Shown piece after piece: positions 21,698 to 29,181 of a stretch of 42,428 nt of DNA. Source of the DNA: Intestinibacillus sp964580155. Lineage in GTDB: Bacteria > Bacillota > Clostridia > Oscillospirales > Butyricicoccaceae. Both the position numbers and the translations under genes were made by a program. The stretch is from positions 1 through 42,428 of the forward strand of contig CAZOJP010000013.1 in assembly GCA_964580155.1 (NCBI GenBank), given 5' to 3'. Under the pieces are notes generated by a model that saw only the letters and a list, made by a program, of their open reading frames with translations, made no database searches and was not told the DNA's origin. How positions within the stretch are numbered: the first letter of the stretch is position 1; each line of letters opens with the position of its first letter.

Positions 21698-24196
21698 TTA
21701 AATGCGTCTTCTCGCCTTCATCTCCTGCCATTCCTCGCGGGAGATGAGGATTTGCCGCGCCTTGGAGCCCTCGGATGCGCCGACAATGCCGCGCTCCTCA
21801 ATCTGGTCGACGATGCGCGCGGCGCGCGAATAGCCCAGCTTGAGACGGCGCTGCAGCATGGAGACCGATGCCTGCTTGGTGTCCATGATGACATCGACCG
21901 CCTCCCACAGCATTTCGTCCTCGTCCTCGGACGGATCGCCGCCCGCGCCGCCGGACGAGCCGCCCTCCGCCTGCCGCTCGATATGCTCGAGGATCTCCTC
22001 GGAATATTCCGCGGTTGCGGATTCCTTGACCTTGGCGATGACGCGCTCAATCTCCTCGTTGGAGATAAAGCAGCCCTGCACACGGGTGGGCTTGCCCTCG
22101 CCGAGCGGCGCATAGAGCATATCGCCCTTGCCGATGAGCTTTTCCGCGCCGGTCGTGTCCAAAATAATGCGGCTTTCAATCTGGCTTGCGACCGCAAACG
22201 CAATGCGCGACGGGATGTTCGCCTTCATGATGCCCGTGATAACGTCCGCGGACGGCCGCTGCGTCGCCACGACAAGGTGCATGCCCGCGGCGCGCGCCTT
22301 TTGCGCGATGCGGCAGATGGAGTTTTCGACCTCCTTCGCCGCGACCATCATCAGGTCGGCAAGCTCGTCAATCACAATGACAATCTGCGGCAGCACGCTA
22401 AACTGCTCGGGCGCGCCGCCCTCGACCTGCTCGGCCTCCGCCTTTTTCTGCCGCATGAGATCGTTGTAGCCGACCAGATTGCGCACCTGGTTGTCCGCGA
22501 ACATTTTATACCGCCGCTCCATCTCACCGACCGCCCAGTTGAGCGCACCCGATGCCTTTTTTGGGTCGGTGACGACCGGAATCAGCAGGTGCGGAATGCC
22601 GTTATAGTTGCCCAGCTCCACCATTTTGGGGTCGACCATGATGAGGCGGACCTCCTCGGGCGTGGATTTGTACAGCAGCGAAATGAGCATGGAGTTGATG
22701 CACACCGACTTGCCCGAGCCCGTTGTGCCCGCGATCAGCATATGGGGCATTTTCGCAATGTCGCCGATGACCGCCGCGCCCGTAATGTCCTTGCCGACGG
22801 CAAAGGCGACGCGGCTTTTTGCGCTCTGGAATGCGCGCGAGCCGATGACCTCGCGGATAAAGACGGTCGCGGTCGTTTTGTTCGGCACCTCGATGCCGAT
22901 GGCGACCTTGTCCGGAATGGGCGCAATGCGCACGGAGACCGCGCCGAGCGACAGCGCAATATCGTCGGACAGCGAGGTGATGCGCGAAAACTTGATGCCG
23001 CGCTCCAGCGTCAGCTCAAACCGCGTGACCGACGGGCCGCGCACGATGTTGATGATCTGCGCCTCGATGCCGAAGGAGGCCAGCGTGTCAATGAGCCGCT
23101 GCGAGCTTTCGGTCAGCTCGGCGCGCGCATCGCCGTTTCCGCCGCTCTTGGGTTCGCCCAGCAGCGCAAGCGGCGGATAGATGTAGGCCGGCGGCGGCGT
23201 CTTCTGGCTTTCCGACATTTCCGCGGCGAGGGCCTCCTGCGCGGCGGCCTCCGCCTTTTTGTCCGGCTTCCTGTCCTCCCACGGCGGCGTGTCCTCGTCC
23301 GCCGCAGGCTTTGCCGCGGCAGGCTCCTGCGCAAGCGGCGGCGTCTGCTGCACAAGCGACAGAATATCCCCGAAGGCATCCTCCTCCTGCGCAGCAGGCT
23401 CCGGCACCTGCGCAGGCGAATACGCAGCCGGCTCCGCGGGCGCGTCATAGACCGGCTCGGGCGGCTCTGTGGGCGGCGCGTCGTCAATCGGAATGTCGAT
23501 TGCGCGGCGACTGCGGCGCTTTGCCTCACGCACCGCCTCGCGCCGCGCGGCCAGCTCGTGCACGTTGGGCAGCTGCGGCGGCGCTTCATAGCGCGCGCGC
23601 TCCTGCTCGTCCTCGTATTCAAACTCCGGACTTTTGAGCATGTTCCACAGCGCGGCCGGTGTGACGCGGCACGCGACCATGAGCGCGGCGACGAGCAGCA
23701 GCGCGAGCATGAGCACCGCGCCGCCGCCCGACAGCGCCCATTCGAGCACAATATAGAGCAGTCCGCCGAGCAGTCCGCCCGATTTGGTCTGCACGCCGCT
23801 GCGCAGCAGCGCGCCCAATGTCGATACCTGCATTTCATATGCGTGCGCGTTCAGCACACCCTGCAGCAGCGCGCCCGCAAGCACGGGCAGCAGCAGCACG
23901 CAGGTGCCGCGCAGGCGCACCGGCCCCTTGCGCTGCACGAGCAGCAGCGCGGTCATGCCCGCGAGCGCAAACGGCAGCACATACAGTCCGCGGCCGAGCA
24001 AACCGCCCAGACCGGTGCGCAGCCAGCCGAGCACCGCGCCGCTCCCGCCAAACAGCGACAGCAGCGCAAGCAGCGCGAGCACCGCGTACAGCAGCGCCCA
24101 CACCTCACGGCGGAGCCCTCCGGTCTTTTGCTTTTGCGGCGCGCGCTTCGCGGCGGTTTTTTTGCGCGTGCCGTTTGATTTTTTGCTTGTTGCCAA
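21698..24196 (-). CDS. ftsK: DNA translocase FtsK/SpoIIIE
   Basis: A membrane-anchored ATPase that pumps chromosomal DNA across the division or sporulation septum. The 832-residue protein has a basic N-terminus, about four or five membrane helices within residues 25-180, and a Pro/Ala-rich acidic linker (about 215-340). The motor has Walker A GTTGSGKSVCINSM and Walker B VIVIDELADLMMVA. A C-terminal winged-helix gamma domain begins near WEAVDVIMDTKQASVSMLQR and reads orienting DNA sequences. The start is TTG at 24196 with AGGGGTG upstream; no earlier ATG fits. It lies 26 bases after uppP. The very long opposite-strand open frame here is a high-GC shadow. Confidence 0.95.
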   Translation of the reverse strand: MATSKKSNGTRKKTAAKRAPQKQKTGGLRREVWALLYAVLALLALLSLFGGSGAVLGWLRTGLGGLLGRGLYVLPFALAGMTALLLVQRKGPVRLRGTCVLLLPVLAGALLQGVLNAHAYEMQVSTLGALLRSGVQTKSGGLLGGLLYIVLEWALSGGGAVLMLALLLVAALMVACRVTPAALWNMLKSPEFEYEDEQERARYEAPPQLPNVHELAARREAVREAKRRSRRAIDIPIDDAPPTEPPEPVYDAPAEPAAYSPAQVPEPAAQEEDAFGDILSLVQQTPPLAQEPAAAKPAADEDTPPWEDRKPDKKAEAAAQEALAAEMSESQKTPPPAYIYPPLALLGEPKSGGNGDARAELTESSQRLIDTLASFGIEAQIINIVRGPSVTRFELTLERGIKFSRITSLSDDIALSLGAVSVRIAPIPDKVAIGIEVPNKTTATVFIREVIGSRAFQSAKSRVAFAVGKDITGAAVIGDIAKMPHMLIAGTTGSGKSVCINSMLISLLYKSTPEEVRLIMVDPKMVELGNYNGIPHLLIPVVTDPKKASGALNWAVGEMERRYKMFADNQVRNLVGYNDLMRQKKAEAEQVEGGAPEQFSVLPQIVIVIDELADLMMVAAKEVENSICRIAQKARAAGMHLVVATQRPSADVITGIMKANIPSRIAFAVASQIESRIILDTTGAEKLIGKGDMLYAPLGEGKPTRVQGCFISNEEIERVIAKVKESATAEYSEEILEHIERQAEGGSSGGAGGDPSEDEDEMLWEAVDVIMDTKQASVSMLQRRLKLGYSRAARIVDQIEERGIVGASEGSKARQILISREEWQEMKARRRI

Positions 24197-24222
24197 GTTT
24201 TACACCCCTGCTACCTTATAAA

Positions 24223-25047
24223 CTATCCCTTGATGAAGCTGACCGCGATTGTGACAATGCCAATCAGCGCGCAATACACGACAAACGGGCGGAAATTGCC
24301 GCGTTTTGTGATGAAGCGCACCATTCTGATGGCGGCAAGGCCGGACAGCAGCGCGACCGCAATGCCTGCGATGTACACATAGAGTGGTGTCGCGACGGCG
24401 GGCGGTGCCGCGAGTGCGTCCCCGATTTCGAGCAGATTCGCGCCGAGCACGACGGGCAGCGACATGATGAACGCAAAGCGCACCGCAAAGTCGCGCGAAA
24501 AGCCGCACAGCAGTCCGCCCGAAATGGTCGTGCCCGAGCGCGACAGGCCGGGCAGCAGCGCAAAGCACTGCATCACACCGACCGCGAGCGCATCCAACCA
24601 GGTCGCGTCCGCCTCGGTCTTGCGGCCGTGCGTATACCGCTCCGAAAACAGCAGCAGTCCGGCCGTGACGAGCAGCATGCAGCCGACGAGCAGCGTCGAA
24701 CTCATCGCCTGCTCAATCTTGCTTTTGAAGGGCAGCACCGCAAGCATCGGCACAATGGTCAGCAGCACCATGATGACAAAGCGGCGATACGGCCGGTTTT
24801 TGATCTTAAATCCGTCCTTTACCCAGCCGAAAAACTCCACGATCAGCTTTTTCACATCCTGCCGGAATGCAATGATGACCGCGAGCAGCGTTCCGAAGTG
24901 CAGCAGCACGCTGAAGAGCACAAAATCGGTCTCGGGGTTTACGCCGAGCAGCGCCTGCGCAAGCACCAGATGCCCCGAGGACGACACGGGCAGAAACTCG
25001 GTCAAGCCCTGCACAAGGCCGAGAATCATGGCTTGAATGATCGACAT
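24223..25047 (-). CDS. uppP: Undecaprenyl-diphosphatase (BacA/UppP)
   Basis: An integral membrane phosphatase that recycles undecaprenyl pyrophosphate to the monophosphate carrier for peptidoglycan and wall polymers; it also gives bacitracin tolerance. The 274-residue length and multiple hydrophobic helices are normal. The two active-site motifs are present: GLTEFLPVSSSGHL near residue 15 and LLPGLSRSGTTI near 165, each with the conserved Ser/Arg/Glu set. ATG at 25047 has GGGAGG nine bases upstream, and a TATAAT lies further upstream. It heads a leftward unit with ftsK, the flavin reductase and the YbjN-like gene. Confidence 0.96.
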   Translation of the reverse strand: MSIIQAMILGLVQGLTEFLPVSSSGHLVLAQALLGVNPETDFVLFSVLLHFGTLLAVIIAFRQDVKKLIVEFFGWVKDGFKIKNRPYRRFVIMVLLTIVPMLAVLPFKSKIEQAMSSTLLVGCMLLVTAGLLLFSERYTHGRKTEADATWLDALAVGVMQCFALLPGLSRSGTTISGGLLCGFSRDFAVRFAFIMSLPVVLGANLLEIGDALAAPPAVATPLYVYIAGIAVALLSGLAAIRMVRFITKRGNFRPFVVYCALIGIVTIAVSFIKG

Positions 25048-25190
25048 AGCGGTTTTCCTCCCAAAAGAATCGTCTTAAATACCATACGTTATTATACTAC
25101 CATACCTTTGGCAAACTTTCCAGAAAAGAAGTCCGGAACTTGAAAAACTTCTGCCAGAGTGTGCCTTGTAATATGTTGTAAAAAGGCTTA

Positions 25191-25199
25191 TGCTAATAT
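25191..25199 (+). promoter_or_regulatory. Extended -10 promoter element for the HAD gene
   Basis: TGCTAATAT is an extended -10 type element 43 bases before the ATG, in an AT-rich gap between divergent uppP and the HAD gene. No good -35 box accompanies it. Confidence 0.45.
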
Positions 25200-25241
25200 T
25201 TAGTGAATTTTACCGGCTCATATTTGACAAAGGAGAACCCT

Positions 25242-26063
25242 ATGCAATACGATCTCATCGCACTCGATTTGGACGGCACGGCGCTGTCCTCCAATCATGA
25301 GGTGCAGCGCTCGACAGTCGATGCCGTGCGGTGGGCGCGCGCGCAGGGCGTGCACGTCGTGCTGTCCACCGGGCGCATCTGCGCAGAGGCGGCGGAGTTC
25401 GCGCGCCGCCTCGGCACGGACGATGAGATGGTGACATCGGGCGGCGCGGCGCTCAGCTCGGTTTCCACAGGCGCATGCTTTGAACAGGTCTCCATCCCGT
25501 GGGAGCAGGCGGCGCGCGCCGCGGAGGTTCTCGAGCGCACCAGCCTCATCACGATGGCGTACATCAACGAAAACCTCGTGCTCAACCCCTATTCCGACAG
25601 CGTGTTCGGGCAATATAAGTCAAACGAGGGCTATCTTGCGGTCAAGCAGGTCGTGCCGAGCGTCGCGGCCTACATCGCGCAGGAGCATCTGGCGGCGGAC
25701 AAGATGTTTTCGCGCGGCACAAACCCCGCCGTTCTGGCACAGGCGCGCGCGCAGCTTGAAAAGCTGCCCGGTGTGCGCGTGATGAGCTCTTTTTATGACA
25801 ACATCGAGGTCATCTCGCCCCATGCGGACAAGGGCCGCGCGCTCGGCCGCCTGTGCGCGCGCTACGGCACCACGCTCGCGCGCACCATCGCCATCGGCGA
25901 CAGCGAAAACGATCTCGAAATGCTGCGCGCGGTCGGCATGCCGGTCGCAATGGGCAACGCGGTGCCCGAAGCCAAGGCGCTCGCGCGCTACCACACCGCG
26001 GACAACAACCACGGCGGTGTCGCGCAGGCGATCTACCACCTGCTCGGGCGCGAGGACGGCTGA
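25242..26063 (+). CDS. Cof-type HAD-superfamily phosphatase
   Basis: A 273-residue cytosolic phosphatase of the Cof/YidA type, usually acting on sugar phosphates or other small phosphate esters. Motif I is LIALDLDGTAL with the nucleophile Asp and acid/base Asp; motif II is VVLSTGRIC; the conserved Lys is in DKGRALGRLC; and motif III/IV is AIGDSENDLEML with the two metal-binding acids. The cap domain lies between about residues 85 and 190. ATG at 25242 has AAAGGAG upstream; a 13-codon upstream extension lacks a ribosome site. It is a single gene followed by a strong terminator. Substrate cannot be predicted. Confidence 0.92.
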   Translation: MQYDLIALDLDGTALSSNHEVQRSTVDAVRWARAQGVHVVLSTGRICAEAAEFARRLGTDDEMVTSGGAALSSVSTGACFEQVSIPWEQAARAAEVLERTSLITMAYINENLVLNPYSDSVFGQYKSNEGYLAVKQVVPSVAAYIAQEHLAADKMFSRGTNPAVLAQARAQLEKLPGVRVMSSFYDNIEVISPHADKGRALGRLCARYGTTLARTIAIGDSENDLEMLRAVGMPVAMGNAVPEAKALARYHTADNNHGGVAQAIYHLLGREDG

Positions 26064-26083
26064 TCCGCGCGGCCCAAGCGCGC

Positions 26084-26126
26084 AAAAAATCCGAACGGCT
26101 CCCGCGGGAATCGTTCGGATTTTCTT
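26084..26126. terminator. Bidirectional terminator after the HAD gene
   Basis: Twelve-base arms 26086-26097 and 26112-26123, A-rich on one side and T-rich on the other, with a loop holding a further small palindrome. It serves the rightward HAD gene and the leftward zinc-ribbon gene ending at 26141. Confidence 0.88.
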
Positions 26127-26140
26127 CCATGCGCCGTCTT

Positions 26141-26953
26141 TTAGCCCTCTATGCGCTGCAGCACCTCTGCGCCCGAGGGCAGCAGCACGCCCTCGTCATC
26201 GACCGCAATCAGCGTGCCGTCGTCGCGGAACCGGTCTTCATACAGCGTCAGCAGATATGTGCGCGCACGCTGCTTCCAGTGCTGCGGCACATCCGTGCCC
26301 GAAATCTCGCGTCCCTGGGTGGACAGCGCAAGGTGGTACGCGGCGAAGTCCTCCTGCGGGGGCAGCCCGTCCGCACGCGGCGCGTCCGCGCTTTCCGGTG
26401 TCACGGTGTAGTGCCCGTTTTCTTTCACCGACCAGCCCGCGCCCGCCTCGTGCAGCAAATAGTTCCCGTCCGCCTGCAGCCGCAGCCGCATAATCACCCC
26501 GTCGTCGCGCGCCGCGTCCCAATCGCCGAGCAGCGATTGCGGAATGATATAGTTCGGGTAATCCGGCTCGGGCGTGCGCTGCCCCGGATCGGACTGCATC
26601 TCCGCCCAAAAATCGGTGAGTCTTTGCTGGATCCGTATGCCGGTGTCTCCCGAAAACAGCGCGCTGCCGAGCTGCGACAGAATGACAAGCACGATGATCC
26701 AGCTGAACGCGCCGCTCTTTTTGCGCGGCGCAGGTCTGCCGCCGCGTACAGGGCGCGGTGTGCCGCTCACGGGGCGCGGTATGCCGCTCGGTTGTTGGCG
26801 GACCTTGCGCGGCGATGTGCCGCCCACCGCCTGACCGTTCAGGATGGTCGGACGCACCCCTTTTCTCTGTTTATTCCCATAAGCGCGCGTGCCGCACATC
26901 GGGCACGCTTTATCCTCGTCGTAGAAGTTGATTCCGCAGTTTCTGCATTTCAT
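26141..26953 (-). CDS. Zinc-ribbon single-pass membrane protein
   Basis: A 270-residue protein of unknown function. The N-terminal zinc ribbon has four Cys in CRNCG and CPMCG (residues 3-6 and 17-20). A basic, proline-rich low-complexity linker follows (three PRPV/PRPA turns, residues about 55-78), then one membrane helix (FSWIIVLVILSQLGSALF, about 82-100). The C-terminal 165 residues would lie outside the cell and look like a small beta-barrel or lipocalin-like domain, with LLGDWDAARDDGVIMRLRLQADGNYLLHE and GHYTVTPES as strand-rich stretches. The ATG at 26953 has a ribosome site upstream. It is followed by the shared terminator. The design suggests cytosolic sensing linked to an external domain, but this is inference. 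Confidence 0.75.
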   Translation of the reverse strand: MKCRNCGINFYDEDKACPMCGTRAYGNKQRKGVRPTILNGQAVGGTSPRKVRQQPSGIPRPVSGTPRPVRGGRPAPRKKSGAFSWIIVLVILSQLGSALFSGDTGIRIQQRLTDFWAEMQSDPGQRTPEPDYPNYIIPQSLLGDWDAARDDGVIMRLRLQADGNYLLHEAGAGWSVKENGHYTVTPESADAPRADGLPPQEDFAAYHLALSTQGREISGTDVPQHWKQRARTYLLTLYEDRFRDDGTLIAVDDEGVLLPSGAEVLQRIEG

Positions 26954-27011
26954 CGCAAAACAGCCCCCTTCCTTCTTTCATCATAACAAAGGAACGGGGG
27001 CTGCGCAAGCC

Positions 27012-27821
27012 TTACTCCAGATTTAACCTGCGCGACAGAATATGCCGCGTGAAGTAGAAGCAAACCGCGGTGCAGACCGCGCTCACCGCAATCAGCACCC
27101 ACAGCAGCAGATGCGTCGCGGCAAGGGGCTGCAAATTGAGGCTGGGTATCCAGTCCAGCATGCCGCTTCCGCTCGTGGCAAACAGCGTGGTGCCGAGCAG
27201 CCACTGTCCGGCGAACGACAGCCCGAAATAGGCGCCGACCGCCGCCGCAATGCGGTGCCGCTTTGCCAGATGCCCGATTGCGATGCACAGATAAAGGAAC
27301 AGAATGCTCGCGAGCATGCTCACGATGGCGAGCAGCGCGCCCTCCAGTGCAAAAAACGGAAAATGCGCGTTGCGAAGCAGCAAACGCATGCCCTCGCCGA
27401 AGATTTCCCCGAGCTGGCTCCAAAAGCGTACGTCGCTCGCCAGGATGAGCACGCTCAGCACACCGGTCACACCGCTGAGCACGCACATGATGCCCGCGAT
27501 GATGGTTTTCGCCCAGATGTTCTGCGCCGGCGTGACGGGCAGCGTGAACATGAGATAGCCCTCGTCGCCGAGCAGGCTTTTATAAAACCGCTGCAGCAGC
27601 AGCACAAAGGTGACGACAAACGACACGCAGATGAACAGGATGTACGCGGTCATCGCAAGAAACTGCACCAACCCTGCCATATTGTCCACCGTGCTCAGCT
27701 GCGCGCCGTGGCCGACCCACAGCAGGCGGTTGAGCAGCGCGAGCAGCAGCACGCCGCCGAATACAGGCATCAGCACGCGGCTTGTTGCCTTCCATTCATA
27801 TTTTACAAGATGCTTTAGCAT
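27012..27821 (-). CDS. ABC-2 type transporter permease
   Basis: A 269-residue membrane protein with about six hydrophobic helices (for example LMPVFGGVLLLALLNRLLW, FLAMTAYILFICVSFVVTF, LLLWVLIAVSAVCTAVCF). It begins MLKHLVKYEWKA, a start typical of ABC-2 permeases partnered with YtrB-like ATPases. The ATG at 27821 overlaps the end of the ATPase gene by seven bases. With the ATPase and the YtrA-type regulator it forms a three-gene leftward operon of the kind induced by cell-wall-active antibiotics in Firmicutes. Export substrate unknown. Confidence 0.85.
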   Translation of the reverse strand: MLKHLVKYEWKATSRVLMPVFGGVLLLALLNRLLWVGHGAQLSTVDNMAGLVQFLAMTAYILFICVSFVVTFVLLLQRFYKSLLGDEGYLMFTLPVTPAQNIWAKTIIAGIMCVLSGVTGVLSVLILASDVRFWSQLGEIFGEGMRLLLRNAHFPFFALEGALLAIVSMLASILFLYLCIAIGHLAKRHRIAAAVGAYFGLSFAGQWLLGTTLFATSGSGMLDWIPSLNLQPLAATHLLLWVLIAVSAVCTAVCFYFTRHILSRRLNLE

Positions 27822-28519
27822 GCGAATACCTCCCGGAACAGCGCGTCGACCGACTTTCCGCGCGCCTCGCGGATGTCGTCCACGGTTTCATGCATTACAA
27901 GCCTGCCCTTTTGCAGGAAAATGACCTCGTCGAGCACGCGTTCGATGTCGGAAATCAAATGCGTGGACAGCAGCACCGTGCTGTTTTCGCTGTAATTCTT
28001 CAAAATGGTGTTCAAAATATAGTCGCGCGCCGCGGGATCCACGCCGCCGATCGGCTCATCGAGCACATAAAGCTGCGCCGCGCGGCTCATCACGAGGATG
28101 AGCTGCACCTTTTCCTTCGTGCCCTTGGACATGGTCTTCAAGCGGTCTTCCGCGCTGACATCGAGCGCGCGCAGCATTTCATATGCCTTGACCTTGTCAA
28201 AATCCGCATAGAAATCCGCAAAAAAGTCGATCACATCGCGGGTTTTCATCCAGTCGTTGAGATAGGTGCGCTCGGGCAGATAGGATACGATGCTGTGGGT
28301 GTACACACCGGGCAGCTCGCCGTCGATGCGCACCTCCCCCTTTGACGGGGTGAGCAGTCCGTTCATCAGCTTGATGGCGGTCGACTTGCCCGAGCCGTTC
28401 GGCCCGAGCAGCCCCACGATGCGCCCCCTGCCAATCGTCAAATTGAGATCGTCCAGCGCGCGCAGGCCGGAATAGTACTTCGTCAATCCGGTGCACACAA
28501 TGAGTTCCTTGTTGTTCAC
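27815..28519 (-). CDS. ABC transporter ATP-binding protein (YtrB-like)
   Basis: A 234-residue ATPase energising the neighbouring permease. Motifs in order: Walker A GPNGSGKST, Q-loop replaced around SYLPERTYL (family-typical of YtrB-like proteins), signature region MSKGTKEKVQL (a variant of LSGGQ), Walker B LYVLDEPIGGVDP with catalytic Glu replaced in register by the family DEP, and the H-loop LLSTHLISD. The variant signature MSKGT is usual for this ABC-2 group. Its start overlaps the regulator stop by four bases. Function is likely export or self-protection; substrate unknown. Confidence 0.9.
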   Translation of the reverse strand: MNNKELIVCTGLTKYYSGLRALDDLNLTIGRGRIVGLLGPNGSGKSTAIKLMNGLLTPSKGEVRIDGELPGVYTHSIVSYLPERTYLNDWMKTRDVIDFFADFYADFDKVKAYEMLRALDVSAEDRLKTMSKGTKEKVQLILVMSRAAQLYVLDEPIGGVDPAARDYILNTILKNYSENSTVLLSTHLISDIERVLDEVIFLQKGRLVMHETVDDIREARGKSVDALFREVFAC

Positions 28520-28893
28520 TTCTTTTCCTCCTTCCCCTGTGCCGCCTGTGTCAGCAGCCGCAGGGTTTGCTCCTGCGTAAAGCCCAGCAGCCGCATGCTG
28601 CCGAGAAAATCCGATATTCTGCTCTGCGCGATCTGTTCCCGCATCTGTGCGATCCTCCCCTCGTCCTGTGTGACAAAGCGCCCGCTTGTGCGCTGCGTAT
28701 AAAGCAGGCCGTCGCGCTCAAGGTCGGCGAGCGCGCGCTGCATGGTGTTCGGGTTGACGCCCGCTTCCGCGGCGAGCTCGCGCACCGCGGGCATCTTGCC
28801 GCCGGGCGGATAAATGCCGCTGACGATGCGCTCGGTCAGCCCCTCGATGAGCTGCTGGTAAATCGGCCTGTCGCCTGTGATGTTCCACATCAT
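28516..28893 (-). CDS. YtrA-family GntR transcriptional regulator
   Basis: A 125-residue repressor. The winged helix-turn-helix lies at about residues 10-75 with YQQLIEGLTERIVSGIYPPG, PAVRELAAEAGVNPNTMQRAL and LLYTQRTSGRFV, diagnostic of the YtrA subgroup, whose short C-terminal helices form the dimer. ATG at 28893 (or the next codon, 28890) has AAGGAG nine bases upstream; a longer in-frame extension has no ribosome site and overlaps the promoter. It is the first gene of the ABC operon, and the palindrome just after the -10 box is its probable binding site, giving autoregulation. Confidence 0.92.
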   Translation of the reverse strand: MMWNITGDRPIYQQLIEGLTERIVSGIYPPGGKMPAVRELAAEAGVNPNTMQRALADLERDGLLYTQRTSGRFVTQDEGRIAQMREQIAQSRISDFLGSMRLLGFTQEQTLRLLTQAAQGKEEKK

Positions 28894-28929
28894 GTCTCTG
28901 TGCTCCTTTCCGGACACACACTGTATCCT

Positions 28930-28949
28930 TGTACTAACCGTGTAATACA
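28930..28949. promoter_or_regulatory. Probable YtrA-type operator
   Basis: Imperfect 20-bp inverted repeat, TGTA at one end and TACA at the other, with 7 of 10 matched positions per arm. It begins right after the -10 box of the regulator's promoter, the classical place for repression. Confidence 0.6.
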
Positions 28950-28978
28950 ATAATACAGCCACACAACCGCTTTGTCAA
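28950..28978 (-). promoter_or_regulatory. Promoter of the ytrA-like ABC operon
   Basis: Minus-strand TTGACA (28973-28978), 17-bp spacer, TATTAT (28950-28955). It drives the regulator, ATPase and permease genes. Confidence 0.82.
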
Positions 28979-29058
28979 GCCGTTTTTTAAAAAACTTTTA
29001 TCGCGCGGTTACAACGCGAAAACAAGATGTTTTATGCAGAATCGGTCTGTTACCGCGC

Positions 29059-29086
29059 TTGACAACGCACCGCAATTCGCTATAAT
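29059..29086 (+). promoter_or_regulatory. Promoter of the YgiQ-like gene
   Basis: TTGACA (29059-29064), 16-bp spacer, TATAAT (29081-29086): both boxes are perfect. The leader to the start codon is about 85 bases and holds no recognised riboswitch. Confidence 0.85.
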
Positions 29087-29181
29087 ACACTTATATTATC
29101 CCTGTATTTCCGGGGTTTTTCGCGGATGCCGGCGCACCTTTGTGCCGCGTGGCCGCGCCATTTCATAGACCGAGGTACTTT

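Noticed and set aside
21683..24178. Very long open frame on the plus strand opposite ftsK (about 830 codons).
   Set aside because: It mirrors ftsK exactly, has His/Arg/Gln-heavy composition with no recognisable domain, and is the usual result of few stop codons in high-GC DNA.
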